A DNA stretch of 64,000 nucleotides from Daedaleopsis sinensis (taxonomy: Eukaryota > Basidiomycota > Agaricomycetes > Polyporales > Polyporaceae). Positions 1 to 9,760 of this stretch are shown here, one piece after another; positions within the stretch are counted from its first letter, which is position 1, and each line of letters begins with the position of its first letter. Position numbers and translations under genes: made by a program. The notes beneath the pieces are model-generated. The model was not told the DNA's origin. It made no database searches and saw only the letters and a program-made list of their open reading frames with translations. The stretch lies in the NCBI GenBank assembly GCA_033807695.1, contig CM066309.1, forward strand, positions 682,001 through 746,000, in the 5' to 3' direction.

Positions 1-115
1 TCGGCCCCATCTGTGTCTGCGGTCGTGTCTGTCTCTCGTCTAGCTCTGGATTGCATGCTTATCGTCAATATTCAAAGGATCGGCCGAGCGCAAAAGATCA
101 GGCTGACGATGGTCG
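1..115 (+). pseudogene. 3' tail of a family M membrane-protein relic, cut by the window edge
   Basis: The first 115 bases match the ends of the family M relics near 14.2, 22.0 and 54.2 kb. A short frame encodes ALDCMLIVNIQRIGRAQ, comparable to ALACMLVVDIKTFGRAQ at about 54.16 kb, and both run into the same GTGAGTCCC donor-like sequence. This is therefore the last recognisable exon of a gene lying outside the window. I assign no function. The match shows homology between blocks; that the frame is coding is inference. Confidence 0.45.
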
Positions 116-860
116 GGTGAGTCCCCCGCTCTTGGCTGTGCCCTTCATGCCGCAGTAGTCGCCGACGGTGTACCAACCCTCGCTCAATATCAACACCTTT
201 GAATATATGGCGGTCAGCTCGTAGTCGGTTCCATAAACTAGCACACGCCGCTCCGTGACGTTCGTTGTCAGGTCGCTGCTGAGTCGAGTGTCGCACGGCT
301 ATGGACTCCTCGGTCTCTCGGCTGTTCGAGTATGGATGGTGGTACACCGCCGTGTGGGTGCACGAAGCTCGAAGATGCGCTGCTAATTCATTGTAAACTG
401 GAGGATGTCGAGGTGTTGTGTGCGTTGTTTCCTGAACACATACCAAGACGTGAGGCACGCATACACAGCAAGACCCTCTCCTGGTTGACCTCAGTACGAA
501 TGAGCGTTCGCATTCTCGAGAGTCGAGTCACAGTCGACAACCCCACCCGAGGGGCGGTCGCCGCTGTCGCAGCAGTAGCAGCAGAACAGCACATCACATG
601 AATAGTATTTCTACGACTCCGTCCAGTACTAGGTATGGAGTGCGAGCGAGAATCCGAGTCAAGAGGGAACTAGAAGGAGAACAATGACGAGATAAAATTT
701 GAGTCGGAAATGGCATCCACAAGATCATATAAATGTGTCGATGCCTCCGTCTAGTACTAGGTGTGGAGGTGTGAGCGAGAATCAAGAGGAGATTCGAGGA
801 GAACAATAACAAGCAGCCAACCGAGTCAGAACAAGCCCGGTCCGCGGACTCGATACGATG
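116..860 (+). repeat. Block a, copy 1 (spacer between family M and DUF6533 genes)
   Basis: Homologous to 22046-23150, 40131-40930 and 54231-55030. Better copies contain a plus-strand frame ending in an amphipathic segment like QQHEEAERVLRELDRMAGL, probably a C-terminal helix of the upstream family M gene. In this copy that frame is lost, and sequence around 480-560 is degenerate. A polyalanine-like GCAGTAGCAGCAG stretch lies at 570-585. Of the usual pair of TATAAATA motifs only one related site (about 727) remains. No intact gene is visible. Confidence 0.55.
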
Positions 861-940
861 TCACAAATGGCACCCCGTCTTCGCATCATTGCCCCTCCTC
901 CCGCTACCCGCATCCTCGTCCGACAGCCTTGCCAGCCACA

Positions 941-2771
941 TCACACGGCCTGTGCGAGCGGCTCGTCACGGAGGACCTCCTGGATCTCGAAGTGCGACTC
1001 GGGCTGGACCACTGGCATGTCATCCAATGGAATTGCTTCATCATCCACTTCACTGTGGTGAGGGCCTTCGCTTTCATCGGGGATGTCCTCGTCCCATTCG
1101 TCGCGTGCGGGAGCGATGCCGCGGTGAATGCTCGACCCAAGCGACCCGATGGCTCTGTCCACGAAACTGAGCGAGCTTTGCGAGCTCGTCTGAGACCTCT
1201 GCAGCTCTGGGTCGTCTGAGCCGACCCTGATGTTGCGTTCGTTTGCTTCTTGCAGGTCGAGGATGAAGCGATATACAAGGATGGCCGTTAGGCTATGAGT
1301 CACAGAAGTGAGTGAGTTTAGAACAAGTATGTTGATGGAGTGGGATAACCTACGGGTCGGTGAACAAAACGAGCTGGCTTGCTCCCAAGCCTCCACTGTC
1401 ATCTGAGAAAATCTGTTCGCAGTATCAGACACATCGACATAATCACTTGACCGTACTTACTGAGGTTGTCGAGAAGATGAGATGTAAGGAGCTTAGGACA
1501 AATAGTGTGCTGTCAAGGTAAGCAGCAAGAGTCCATCAGACACACTCTCTCTTCGGGGTAGTTGTGGTGAAAGTGAAACCCACACAAAATATAGGATCCC
1601 TTATAGAAGCATGCTCAGTATGCTACATTATCGCAACCAAATAGCACACATACCATTCTCCAACAAAATGTCTGAGAAGCTGGTGCTGCCACGCTTGACA
1701 AAGGGAAGCCTGAATTTCTTCATCTCTCCACCTAATTTGCGCCAAGTGATGGTCACAAGAAGAATGTCTGCGATGATCAATGATACCCTTGAACAGACAT
1801 TGACTACAAGATGTTGTGTCAGACCTCTGCGTAAGTGACCGCTAGAAACGGCAACTTGCATCTGACCGGCGAGAATGACAGTGAGCATAGCCTGAGTCGC
1901 ACAAATTTAGCACTTACATGATGTCATCTTGCCTGGTGGTAAAATCATTGACTGCACACCCAAAGATTGGATCGAGTGTCGGCCTCTCAAAGAGTGCCCA
2001 ATCAATCTAGTACAATACGAAACATTCAATTATGTTACACTGTTTATCATGAGTGAGCTGCACATACCCAGTTTACACACAATGGTCCTAGTGAAAGGAG
2101 AGTGACCAGCCCGGCAACCGGCCAAGTCCTATACAGAGCATATGCTCTTGCTCCTGAGAACACTACAAGCAGAAACATAGCAGTTAGTGACTGTAAACAA
2201 AGAACAATGCTGTTGTCCACTGATTCACCGGCAAAGGGGAGGTATAAGCAGTTTTCAGACGCTGCAGCTATCCACTGAGCGATCTGGCACCTTAACACCG
2301 TGACAGTGTTAAGTCGGGAAAGTGTTGATCAGGCGAGATTAGAAGGCTTACCCCTACAACAACATAGTTATCAGTTCACGGAGGATAAGACCATGGTAGC
2401 AAGAGTACCTCATTTGAGCGCAACACGGTGGTCAGAATATATGCAAGCCCCTGCAGCAGATACATATACCTGATGGATAGGAATAGCACCGATGCAATTG
2501 AGAATCTGCGCCCCCAGAAGTATCTGACTTCGCGGTCGAACGTGGCTGCAAAATCGTATACGAAAAATGCTAGAGGAAAGGGTCAGAGATAGTGCTTTAC
2601 ACATGAGACATGTTTGCAAGTACTCATGGCGGCGAACTGAACGAAGTAGTATGTTTGGCTGCAGGGGAAGAGCGAGTGAGCTTACATCAAGCATTCCGTT
2701 TACAATCGGTGGCAAACTCACAAGGTAGCAAAAATGGCGATAATCTGAGCATTTTCATCGTCTGATGACAT
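941..2771 (-). CDS. DUF6533-domain multi-pass membrane protein, copy 1
   Basis: This is a multi-exon minus-strand gene of the basidiomycete DUF6533 family, whose members are predicted seven-helix membrane proteins of unknown function. The start MSSDDENAQIIAIFAT lies at 2771. Exons then run 2771-2722, 2658-2625 and 2569-2409 (VYDFAATFDREVRYFWGRR, the DUF6533 signature, followed by LFLSIRY). Further exons are about 2298-2068 (FSGARAYALYRTWP), about 1848-1654 (SLIIADILLVTITWRK), a short hydrophobic exon at about 1530-1460, and a last exon ending at the TGA at 941 with TAILVYRFILDLQEAN and an acidic Ser-rich tail. All these frames are open. The phase of the junction near 1654/1530, and whether about 2298-2068 is one exon or two, are unresolved. 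It converges on block a. Ligand and role are unknown; it may be a working gene. Confidence 0.8.
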
Positions 2772-2832
2772 CTTATGTCGAGTACTAGTATGTAGATGGG
2801 GGACTTCCTGAGCTGACTAGTAGCTGTCATAC

Positions 2833-2839
2833 TTTTATA
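2833..2839 (-). promoter_or_regulatory. TATA box of DUF6533 copy 1
   Basis: On the minus strand the sequence reads GGTATAAAAGTATGAC, 62 bp before the ATG at 2771. The same element lies 62 bp (57000) and 54 bp (42899 and, as TATATAAG, 29567) upstream of the other DUF6533 starts. Position and conservation support a core promoter. Confidence 0.6.
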
Positions 2840-3740
2840 CCTCTATTGACCGTGATGGAAGCCTGCAAGGAGTAAGGACATGACCGCATCTACCGTCAAC
2901 TGTCAGAGTCACAGATCAACTCGGCTGGTCGTGAAGATCCCTACGAAGATGAGATTCAGTACATGGACCGCCGGATGCAAGTCGTCGCACACGGGCACGC
3001 ACACATGTGAGCCGAGCTCGAATGAGCGCAGACAACGTCCGAGTCCACGAGGCAGTTGAACTTTCAGCCGTAGATGACGATATCATGCCTACCATCGCCC
3101 TCCAAGATATCTCAATCACATGAAGCACGGACTGTTGCTGTTGCTGTTGGCCAAGGAGGCGAACAAGGGGAATGTGTTGCTGGTCTTCGGGAAATTGCCA
3201 GCCGCAAAATTTGGCAGGGCCATTCGAAGCGATGGACAAATGTGATTGATAGTTCCACTTGAATGTTGCTCAGTGTCGCCTTCGTACCGTGTGTGGTATC
3301 TACATCTCGTGTTTAGCATATGGGCCAGGTGATATCACTCAAGATCAGAGAAGCTGCTACAATTGGTCATCACCCTCAAGTTGCGGCGTGTCGGGGGTTG
3401 CACTGTGCCCGAATGGAGCCGATCTCTTGTCGATGTGACCGGTACAGCCCAAGGGGCTCGCTGACAGGGACCAACTGTAAAAATATATCACGTATTCTCG
3501 ACATCGATAGATCAGATGGTCGCCGACTCGGAGGAACTACGAACTGTGAACAGTCTCAGCTCGATGGCGGATGATACTGAGGGTGTGTTGAGACTCACGT
3601 TACTACACAAAGAGCCAATGGTGTGCATGCTTTCCCTTGGCTCTGACCGTGATAACGTGGACCCAAATCGAGAAAAAGAGTCCGGCCATCGGTACAATCA
3701 TACATTGGGACGAGCTTCTACGACATAGCTAACGACGCAA
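2840..3740. repeat. Block c, copy 1
   Basis: Spacer upstream of the DUF6533 gene. It is nearly identical to 57007-57900 (only scattered single-base differences seen) and more distantly related to 29574-30200 and 42906-43500. It has a short CAA/TTG run (3126-3146) that could encode six glutamines on the minus strand. ORFs of 60-107 codons occur on both strands, but the near-identity of the two copies gives no coding signal and the divergent copies do not keep the frames. I call no gene here. Confidence 0.6.
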
Positions 3741-3956
3741 TTCAAGCATTCGCAAGTAACAATACACATGCACGTAGTACGTACCGTTACAGAGGAGGGA
3801 GGGCGCGTAGACTTGTCAAACGGAGGGCTGCAGCGACAGCAACACATAGTAGTACATGCAGCATTGCACAGTGCATGGGGTCGGAGGTACTGTTTATTTC
3901 AGAGACACATACAGCCCCTGGATCGCCTCGGCGGATATCCAGTCCAGGCACAGCCC

Positions 3957-4932
3957 TCAGCCCTCAGTCGACCTGCGCAGAGACAAAAAGCTCGACTGCT
4001 TCTCAAGCGGGTGCACGGAGCTCGCGTGCTTCGAGAACGAGCCGAACGCAGAGCGTGCGGGACTGTCGGGGCAGAGGGAGAGCGCGTGCGCGAGCCCGGG
4101 CCCGGGCGAGTAGCATGGGAGCGGGCTGAGCGGGCTGAACGAGGATGGGGATGGGGACACGGACTTCGAACTCGGTGCGGAGACCTCGGAGATCGTGCGG
4201 AGCGACGGACAGGGCGCTGCTGGGCCTTTGGCGTCGAAGGAGAAGAACTGGAAGGTCTATGAGCACCTGAGGATGAGGATGATGATGGGATGAGATGGAC
4301 CTTGACGAGAGATAGGCTCTTCAGCTTGATGGGAGAGAGATACTTGCGGCAGAAGCGCCACCGATAAACAAAGAAGCCGACGACGAAGAATATTCCTCCG
4401 ACATAGATCGGAAGGCTGTGCATCACGAGGGTGACGAGGTGACGAAGGTGGTACAGCAAGCGATGGTCAGAGAACCTATGTGGAACGCCAGGTATCAGGC
4501 ACCCTGGATCTATCGCGAAAGATTGTGGTTCGGAAGGAATGTTCGTAGCTGTTGGTTGTGTGAGACGAGGTGATGGTGACATCAAAGGAGGACTTACGTG
4601 GAGAGACCTCTGATATGGACACCACGGGGGGCTAGGGGTCGGTGTCGCCATAACAGTAGCACCGTGCACATTCTCGAGCTCCGAGTGGAAGCTGAACGGA
4701 GATGTTGGTCATGTCAGTCACGATTATCAAATGCAAAAGGATAGATGTTTACGCACATCATGCTGAGCTGTTGATCAGAGCCTCCTTGAACAGAATCGCG
4801 GATAGAAGCAGCCCGGATGAAGGGTTCTCCGAGCTCGGGTATTTGCAAAGTCCACGGGGATAGCTTGCACGACGGTGAAGATGTGTGGTGCCAGCGAGGA
4901 TTGCGACACGACGAGATTGCGGTGGAGAGCAA
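3957..4932 (-). CDS. Putative single-TM membrane protein with Ser/Pro-rich tail, copy 1 (intact version)
   Basis: A minus-strand multi-exon model fits well. Exon 4631-4598 encodes PVVSISEVSP. Exon 4548-4301 encodes TNIPSEPQSFAIDPG and then the TM helix LPIYVGGIFFVVGFFVYRW followed by basic RFCRKYLSPIK. Exon 4256-3957 encodes TFQFFSFDAKGP, a Ser/Pro-rich stretch (SVSPSPSSFSPLSPLP) and ends STEG-stop at 3957. Junctions are GTAAG/CAG and GTCCATC/ATAG, in phase. An upstream exon within 4932-4750 (IRAASIRDSVQGGSDQQLS) is likely but its links are uncertain. The product would cross a membrane once, with a cytosolic Ser-rich tail. I do not recognise the family. The duplicate at 58.1-59.1 kb is frameshifted just after the TM helix and carries a stop, so this copy is the better reference. 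Confidence 0.5.
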
Positions 4933-6181
4933 GTCATGTTAGTAAACTCTAAAATGTACTATAGACCGAAGTTTGTGCTAATCGGAACAGTCTGAGAGCA
5001 TGTAATATATGAGCTCTCTTGAGAATCAACGAGGTAATAGTGTGACGCATACCCAGATACCGAGTAGCTTCTGGACTTAGTACTCGTTTCGTGATACCTC
5101 GGTGTCGAATACCACCGTGCCGCAATCCAGGACTGTCCACGGCTGTAGGGGTACAGAATGACGAGGGCCTGGAGTCCCTGACGGAGAGCGAGCGGGTCGA
5201 GGAGAAGCCCTATTTCCAGTATCCTAGGGTCCAGAATGATCGTACCTGGAGAAGATGGTTTAGATGTTATGCGGCTGAAACAGCAGGACCTCGTGGCGAA
5301 TGATGTTCTTGCCCCCCGCAGAGAGTAACCCATGTGCTTCGCTCTTCTCTCAGTAGAGCCACGCAAGGTGGATATCGATATCATGGTGGTTTCCGCCTGC
5401 ACCGGTCGCGTGAAGCTATCTTCTTTTGGTCCATTTAGACTATCTCCACAAGCTATGACATCGGGAGCTCCTAGTGCGTGCAAGTATGCAGCATGGGCGG
5501 CGCACCCACCGCGTTCATGATCGGAGGGGACTCGGGAATGAGCGCGTGCACGATAGACGAGAAGCTTAAAAGCAGAGCCAAGGGGACTTCTCGAGGCAGC
5601 GAGGCTCTACAAGGAGACACCCGAGTCGAGAGCATCATACAGCAAAGTACATACAGTCAAGAGGATACTGCCGTCCGGATCAACGCAAACACACCGGCCT
5701 GTGCACCAGGCCTTGGACACGCTCTCTCAGTTACCGGGTCCACGAGCGGGGGTCCAAATAACCATCCTAAGAGACGTATACAAATCCCACTTTGCCTCGG
5801 ACTCGGAGCTGGACTGTCGAAGACGGAGACTCACTGGCACCTCGATTGTCGCTGCAGTTAGGCCGACATCATTCACAAGTCCAGGATCCCCTTTAGCTCC
5901 CAGAGAGTACTGGTGTCACAGAGAGTGCCTGATAGTACCAGAGGTAGAGGGCAGCAGAAGAGAGTACTAGGTTGACACGTCGAGGAGGAGGTCGAGAGCA
6001 GAGTTAGTCGCAACGCGCCGGGACTCGGACTCTGCGGCCAGTTCTTCCGGTGGGTCACGTGGGAGAAGGAGTCGAGTTTGGCGCTCAAGAGTCGACTCAA
6101 CGCTTCGCCCCACCGTCGCCTGTGCCCTCTGCTCGCATCGCGCTGCTCGACCAGCCAGAATAGGCCACATGCCAGGCGACA
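4933..6181. other. Block d, unassigned part, copy 1
   Basis: Region between the single-TM gene and the MATT gene start, almost identical to 59102-60338. A minus-strand frame at 5483-4959 (containing ILDPRILEIGLLLDPLALRQ) could be upstream exons of the single-TM gene, and a plus-strand frame at 5478-5861 is open in both copies, but the copies are too similar for conservation to be informative. The right copy lacks nine bases near 5840. The last 190 bases (5990-6181) are also related to 32310-32480 (block e). No gene is called. Confidence 0.4.
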
Positions 6182-6762
6182 ATGGCTACTACTTCATCGA
6201 ATACAGCCAGCCGACTCAAACGACTCCAAAACCGTCAGTAGTGCCAATCATCCGCCGCGACCCGTCTCCAAGTTCTACTACAACTTACAGGAACGCTAGG
6301 TCCCTCATGTGTACGTCTCATCCTTTTCTCATTCTAACTTTCGATCATGATCACGCTCTCAGATACCCCCACATCTCACGAGATGAGGAGTTCTATGTTT
6401 ACGACGCGTCGACGTCGAGCTATTGTCGATCTCCTCCAAAGCCATTCAAGAACGATGTCTCTGCCTGTGCATCTAGTACATTGCGCCTCCCTCCGCCGCT
6501 GCCCCCACGACCCCACACCGTATACCCCAAGTCCTTCATACCCGTGCCCCCGCTTGCTGCCATGCGTGCTACGCTCGACTTTGGCTGGCTAGCATCCGCC
6601 GCCCTCGACGACACCCTCCTCCCACTCCTGGAAATCCCCGACCGCCTCCCTCTCGCCTACGCCGTCCACCGCTCGCTCTCGCCCCCACCGGAAAGCATGA
6701 CGCGCATACACAGCCGCTCCCTCTTTGAGTGCGCCATCCGCCATGTCACGCTCTGCAGCAGG
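6182..6762 (+). pseudogene. MATT gene, copy 1 (nonsense at codon 20)
   Basis: This is the damaged duplicate of the gene at 60339-60921. It begins MATTSSNTASRLKRLQNRQ and then hits TAG at 6239-6241, where the right copy has TAT (Tyr). The end of exon 1 (6284-6315) is inverted relative to the right copy, which replaces its GTAAGT donor. Exon 2 (6363-6762) is still open and encodes a Pro-rich segment, the hydrophobic DTLLPLLEIPDRLPLAYAV, and SLFECAIRHVTLCS before a GTCAGT donor. The last part of exon 2 is shared with all family M relics. The product is unknown and is probably a membrane protein. Confidence 0.6.
6284..6315. other. 32-bp segment inverted relative to the duplicate at 60442-60473
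   Basis: The left copy reads cttacaggaacg...tcatgtgtacg. The right copy carries its reverse complement (cgtacatgaggg...ttcctgtaag). The bases on both sides (gacccgtctc before, tctcatcctt after) are in the same orientation in both copies. The right orientation supplies a consensus GTAAGT splice donor in frame, so it is probably ancestral. Confidence 0.75.
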
Positions 6763-7207
6763 GTCAGTCCCCTGTTCTCCGGTCGCCGACGTGTGCCCCA
6801 TCCCTCTCTCTCCCTCTCGCTGTCCCTTCTCTTGCACCAGCTCGGGCTTCTCGCATCCGCCCAACCCTCGTGCGCGCCCCCTGTGTGCGCATACACCTTG
6901 CGACACCGCGCTGCGGAGTGTCTTCGGCGTAGAGTGGGAGGACTAGGCGGCGCGCGTGCGTTGGCGGCTCGTGCCGGGGGGTGTATTAGCGAGGGGGCAG
7001 GGGGAAATGGGTGGGGCAGGGAGGGAGGGAGGGGGGGAGACAGGTGAGGCGATGGGCCACGCACGAATGACGCAGAGTGCACGAGGAGCCTATGGTCGCA
7101 GTCGAGAATAGCATCGAGATCGGACGGCCCCCGCGACTCCGACTCCGAGTGATAGTGCATGGCCTGCCGCAACCACGCGAGGTATGGAGAGCGTGAGGGG
7201 GATGTGA
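6763..7207. other. Spacer with G-rich tract
   Basis: Pyrimidine-rich sequence resembling the intron after family M exon 2 leads to a G-rich run (about 7000-7042, repeated GGGAGGGAGG). The matching right-hand sequence (60922-61400) keeps a longer coding-like frame, MDRARRTPGQGEVFEEHM. Here the corresponding stretch, near 7060-7190, is broken. No gene is called. Confidence 0.4.
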
Positions 7208-7681
7208 GTGCGAGTCCGAATCCTAGGCTCTACGAAACAGACACAACCATATAGCGGCACGACGTGCACAGTCATTCATCACACTAAACAAAATGACAAC
7301 CGCCGCTCCTGCCACTGGCCCTCTGATAGTGCCAGTGGCACCTCGACGCTACTCGACTCGCCAGAGTCGCCATGCCTTCGCCCGTATCTCTACGCCATCT
7401 GCCGCGTCCCCAGGCCCGGGCCGCGCGAGATTCAGGCTGCTGTGCCGCAGAACGCAGGATCAGAGCAAGCCCGCTCTCTTCTCCGTCTCGCATGCCCAGC
7501 CCCTCAGCCACGGACTCGGGCGCGGAGGACGGATCGGAGCGAGCACATTCGTCGCTGCTGCTGCTGCTGCGCCTCGCGCGAGGCCGACTACGAGTGTCAT
7601 GTTGACGTCGGCAATGACTCTTGTGGGTACTTGGGCATACGCGCGCGTGCATCGTCGTGAAGTGGCCGGACGCTGTACAGA
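7208..7681. repeat. Block g cassette, copy 1, inverted in place
   Basis: The reverse complement of this segment aligns with 19120-19580, and partly with 34080-34560 and 62560-62880. Those three share one orientation, while the sequence just to the right (from 7690, aagtagaatcaatacacctg) is collinear with them. The frames DFTAMHARV, PTPTV and CGTAQQPESRAARAWGRG-like pieces recur in the copies. All are degenerate, and no intact gene is visible. Confidence 0.6.
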
Positions 7682-9760
7682 GATGCAGAAGTAGAATCAA
7701 TACACCTGTAAGTCCGCAGTGTCCTGCGCGTAGAGTCCTGCCAAGACCACCCAGTTCATTATGCGTTAAGTAGGACATCGCCGTCAACGTCGGAGGTAAT
7801 CAAACAACAGACAACACAAGCACGGGCAAGCACATCCACCCGTCAGAGCCCAGAGAAGCACCAGCAGCGACCCGACTCATCATTGTATGACCGCCGCCGA
7901 CGTCCCGTCCGGAGGGGGGTCGCACGCGGGACGAGCTCTGAAGCTCTGAAGCCTATCAGCAGCACTCCCCCGTACATGTGTGCTGTCATGGTCTTCCTCG
8001 CTGTCGCCGTGGGACTAGGACCAAGATCGAGACTGCCATGCATGCCTGCAGAGCACGCGCCTTTGTGGGGTGCGCACTCGACGTCGCCCGCATACGCCGG
8101 CGTGCGGAGACATCGCCGAAGTCACTGCCTGTTTGGCTCCCGGATGCGTCGTGACGACTTGCAAGCAATAGCGGTCGGAAGCGAGAGAGTTAGCGGACGA
8201 GCTGCGAGCGGCGGACGGAGTCGGAGACGGCGAAGAGGTATCCGAGAGGCCGCGCGCAGACACACAAGTGCGGACGCGTCCGGATCTCGAGCGTCCTGCG
8301 AAGCTGTCGAGACTCGAGGGTGTGTAGGGGCGGTCGGAGAACATGGCGGGGAGAGCTACGAGTGGCACCTCACCGGCTCCATCGCCCGAGCGCTGACGCA
8401 TGCGCAGGCGAAGACGGCCGTGCAGGGCTATAGGCTAGGGACGCCCGGGAGAAGAGAATTGCGAAGCCAAGTAGTCTGTTGTTCTCTCTCTTTTTCGTTC
8501 CTGTCGCGCACTGGGAAGTCGCGAGTCGCGAGTCCTCGTACCAAGTTCTGGGGTGATTGCACCGCTCGGAACCCCGAGCCTCTTCATGCCGTTTGGGCAG
8601 CCTTGGCCCCTGTGTGAGCCGGACTCGTTCTTGGTGCTAAAGTTACAGGTGTGCAAAGTGGAGACGGCCCAAGCGGAGTGCTCAAGTGCCCACAGTCTAC
8701 AGGGTGAGGTACATGTCGTCCGTGGTGCGAGTACGACGTCCCCATCACCCAGAAGTCCCCCATGGGCATTCTGATCTCTTGGGCTTGGGGCCTCGGAAGC
8801 GGACGTCGGGTCGAAATTGCGTGCGGATGCTCTGTGCAACAATGAGGACAAGGACGAATACAGAAACGAGGACTGCAGAGTGTCGGCGCGCCCGTGAGTG
8901 CGGCGGTGGAGCGAAGCCTGGTGGACTGCGCACCGAGTTCGCCGTGGTTGCTCGCGCTCTGCGTTCGGCCCTCAGAAAGTGTGCGAGCATGAGCGACGTC
9001 CGCAGAACGCCGCGCGGGGGCTGCATGGTACGTTGACTGAGCGGATTGTATCGTATATATACATACCTTGGCCTCAGCCTGCCTCAGACTCATACTCATA
9101 CTCAGACTTACGCTCTCAGCGTTTGGCTCAGAAGCAAGGCATTGCCTCACGCGCCTCGGAGTCAACCTGCAAACGACGACGCCCGCGCTGGAGCGGGTGA
9201 GGTGCCGAGCCGTCTGTTTGAGAGAGCGCGAGTGAGTGGGGTACTTCAAGCCTTGAGTACATGATTTAGAGCTACATTGACAGGAACACGTACTGTAGGA
9301 CTTGCCGAGGGCGATAGCAACAGTGACGGCGATCCGGACACAACCTGGAAAACGTCGAGCAGATGTTGAGGATACGCGACGAGCGGGCCGGTAGCCGTTG
9401 GACTCCGAATCGATGCGGACTTTCCGTTTGCAGGACTCTGAGCGTGAGGCCTACGGAGCGATCAAGGGCCGATGCCGAGCAAGGGGCGGCCGATATATGC
9501 CACCGTCACCGTCGTTGAGTCGAGACGGACTTTGCGCGCCGCATCTCGTGGGCGAGATAGAGATAAGGAGTGTTCTGCCATCCCGAGCCAGAGCTAGAGC
9601 AAGAGTCGGCGAGACATCCGGCTTCAAGAATCAATGTTCAAGATCCAATGTTCGGGATTCAGGATCCAGATCCGCGGCCGTGCTGGGATCTGGAGGGAGG
9701 AGGCATTCGAGCCCGGATCCGGAGGAGCACCGCACAGCCGAGAACCGTAGTTGAGTACTG
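7682..9760. repeat. Block g, copy 1, remaining part
   Basis: Collinear with 34780-36500 and, apart from a 290-bp inverted piece, with 63070-64000. The frame CAVMVFLAVAVGLG near 7980-8020 recurs at 35095 and, inverted, near 63500, and suggests a lost TM helix. A minus-strand frame near 9230 (STPLTRALS) recurs at about 36380. At 9620-9720 short repeats of caatgttc and ggatcc occur. Many ORFs overlap on both strands with no conserved frame, so I treat this as decayed multigene sequence. Confidence 0.45.

Noticed and set aside
3899..4669. Single 256-codon minus-strand ORF as the whole single-TM gene
   Set aside because: Reading through gives an Arg/Ser-rich tail; splicing out 4300-4257 gives a more protein-like Ser/Pro tail that ends at 3957, so the read-through is probably artefactual.
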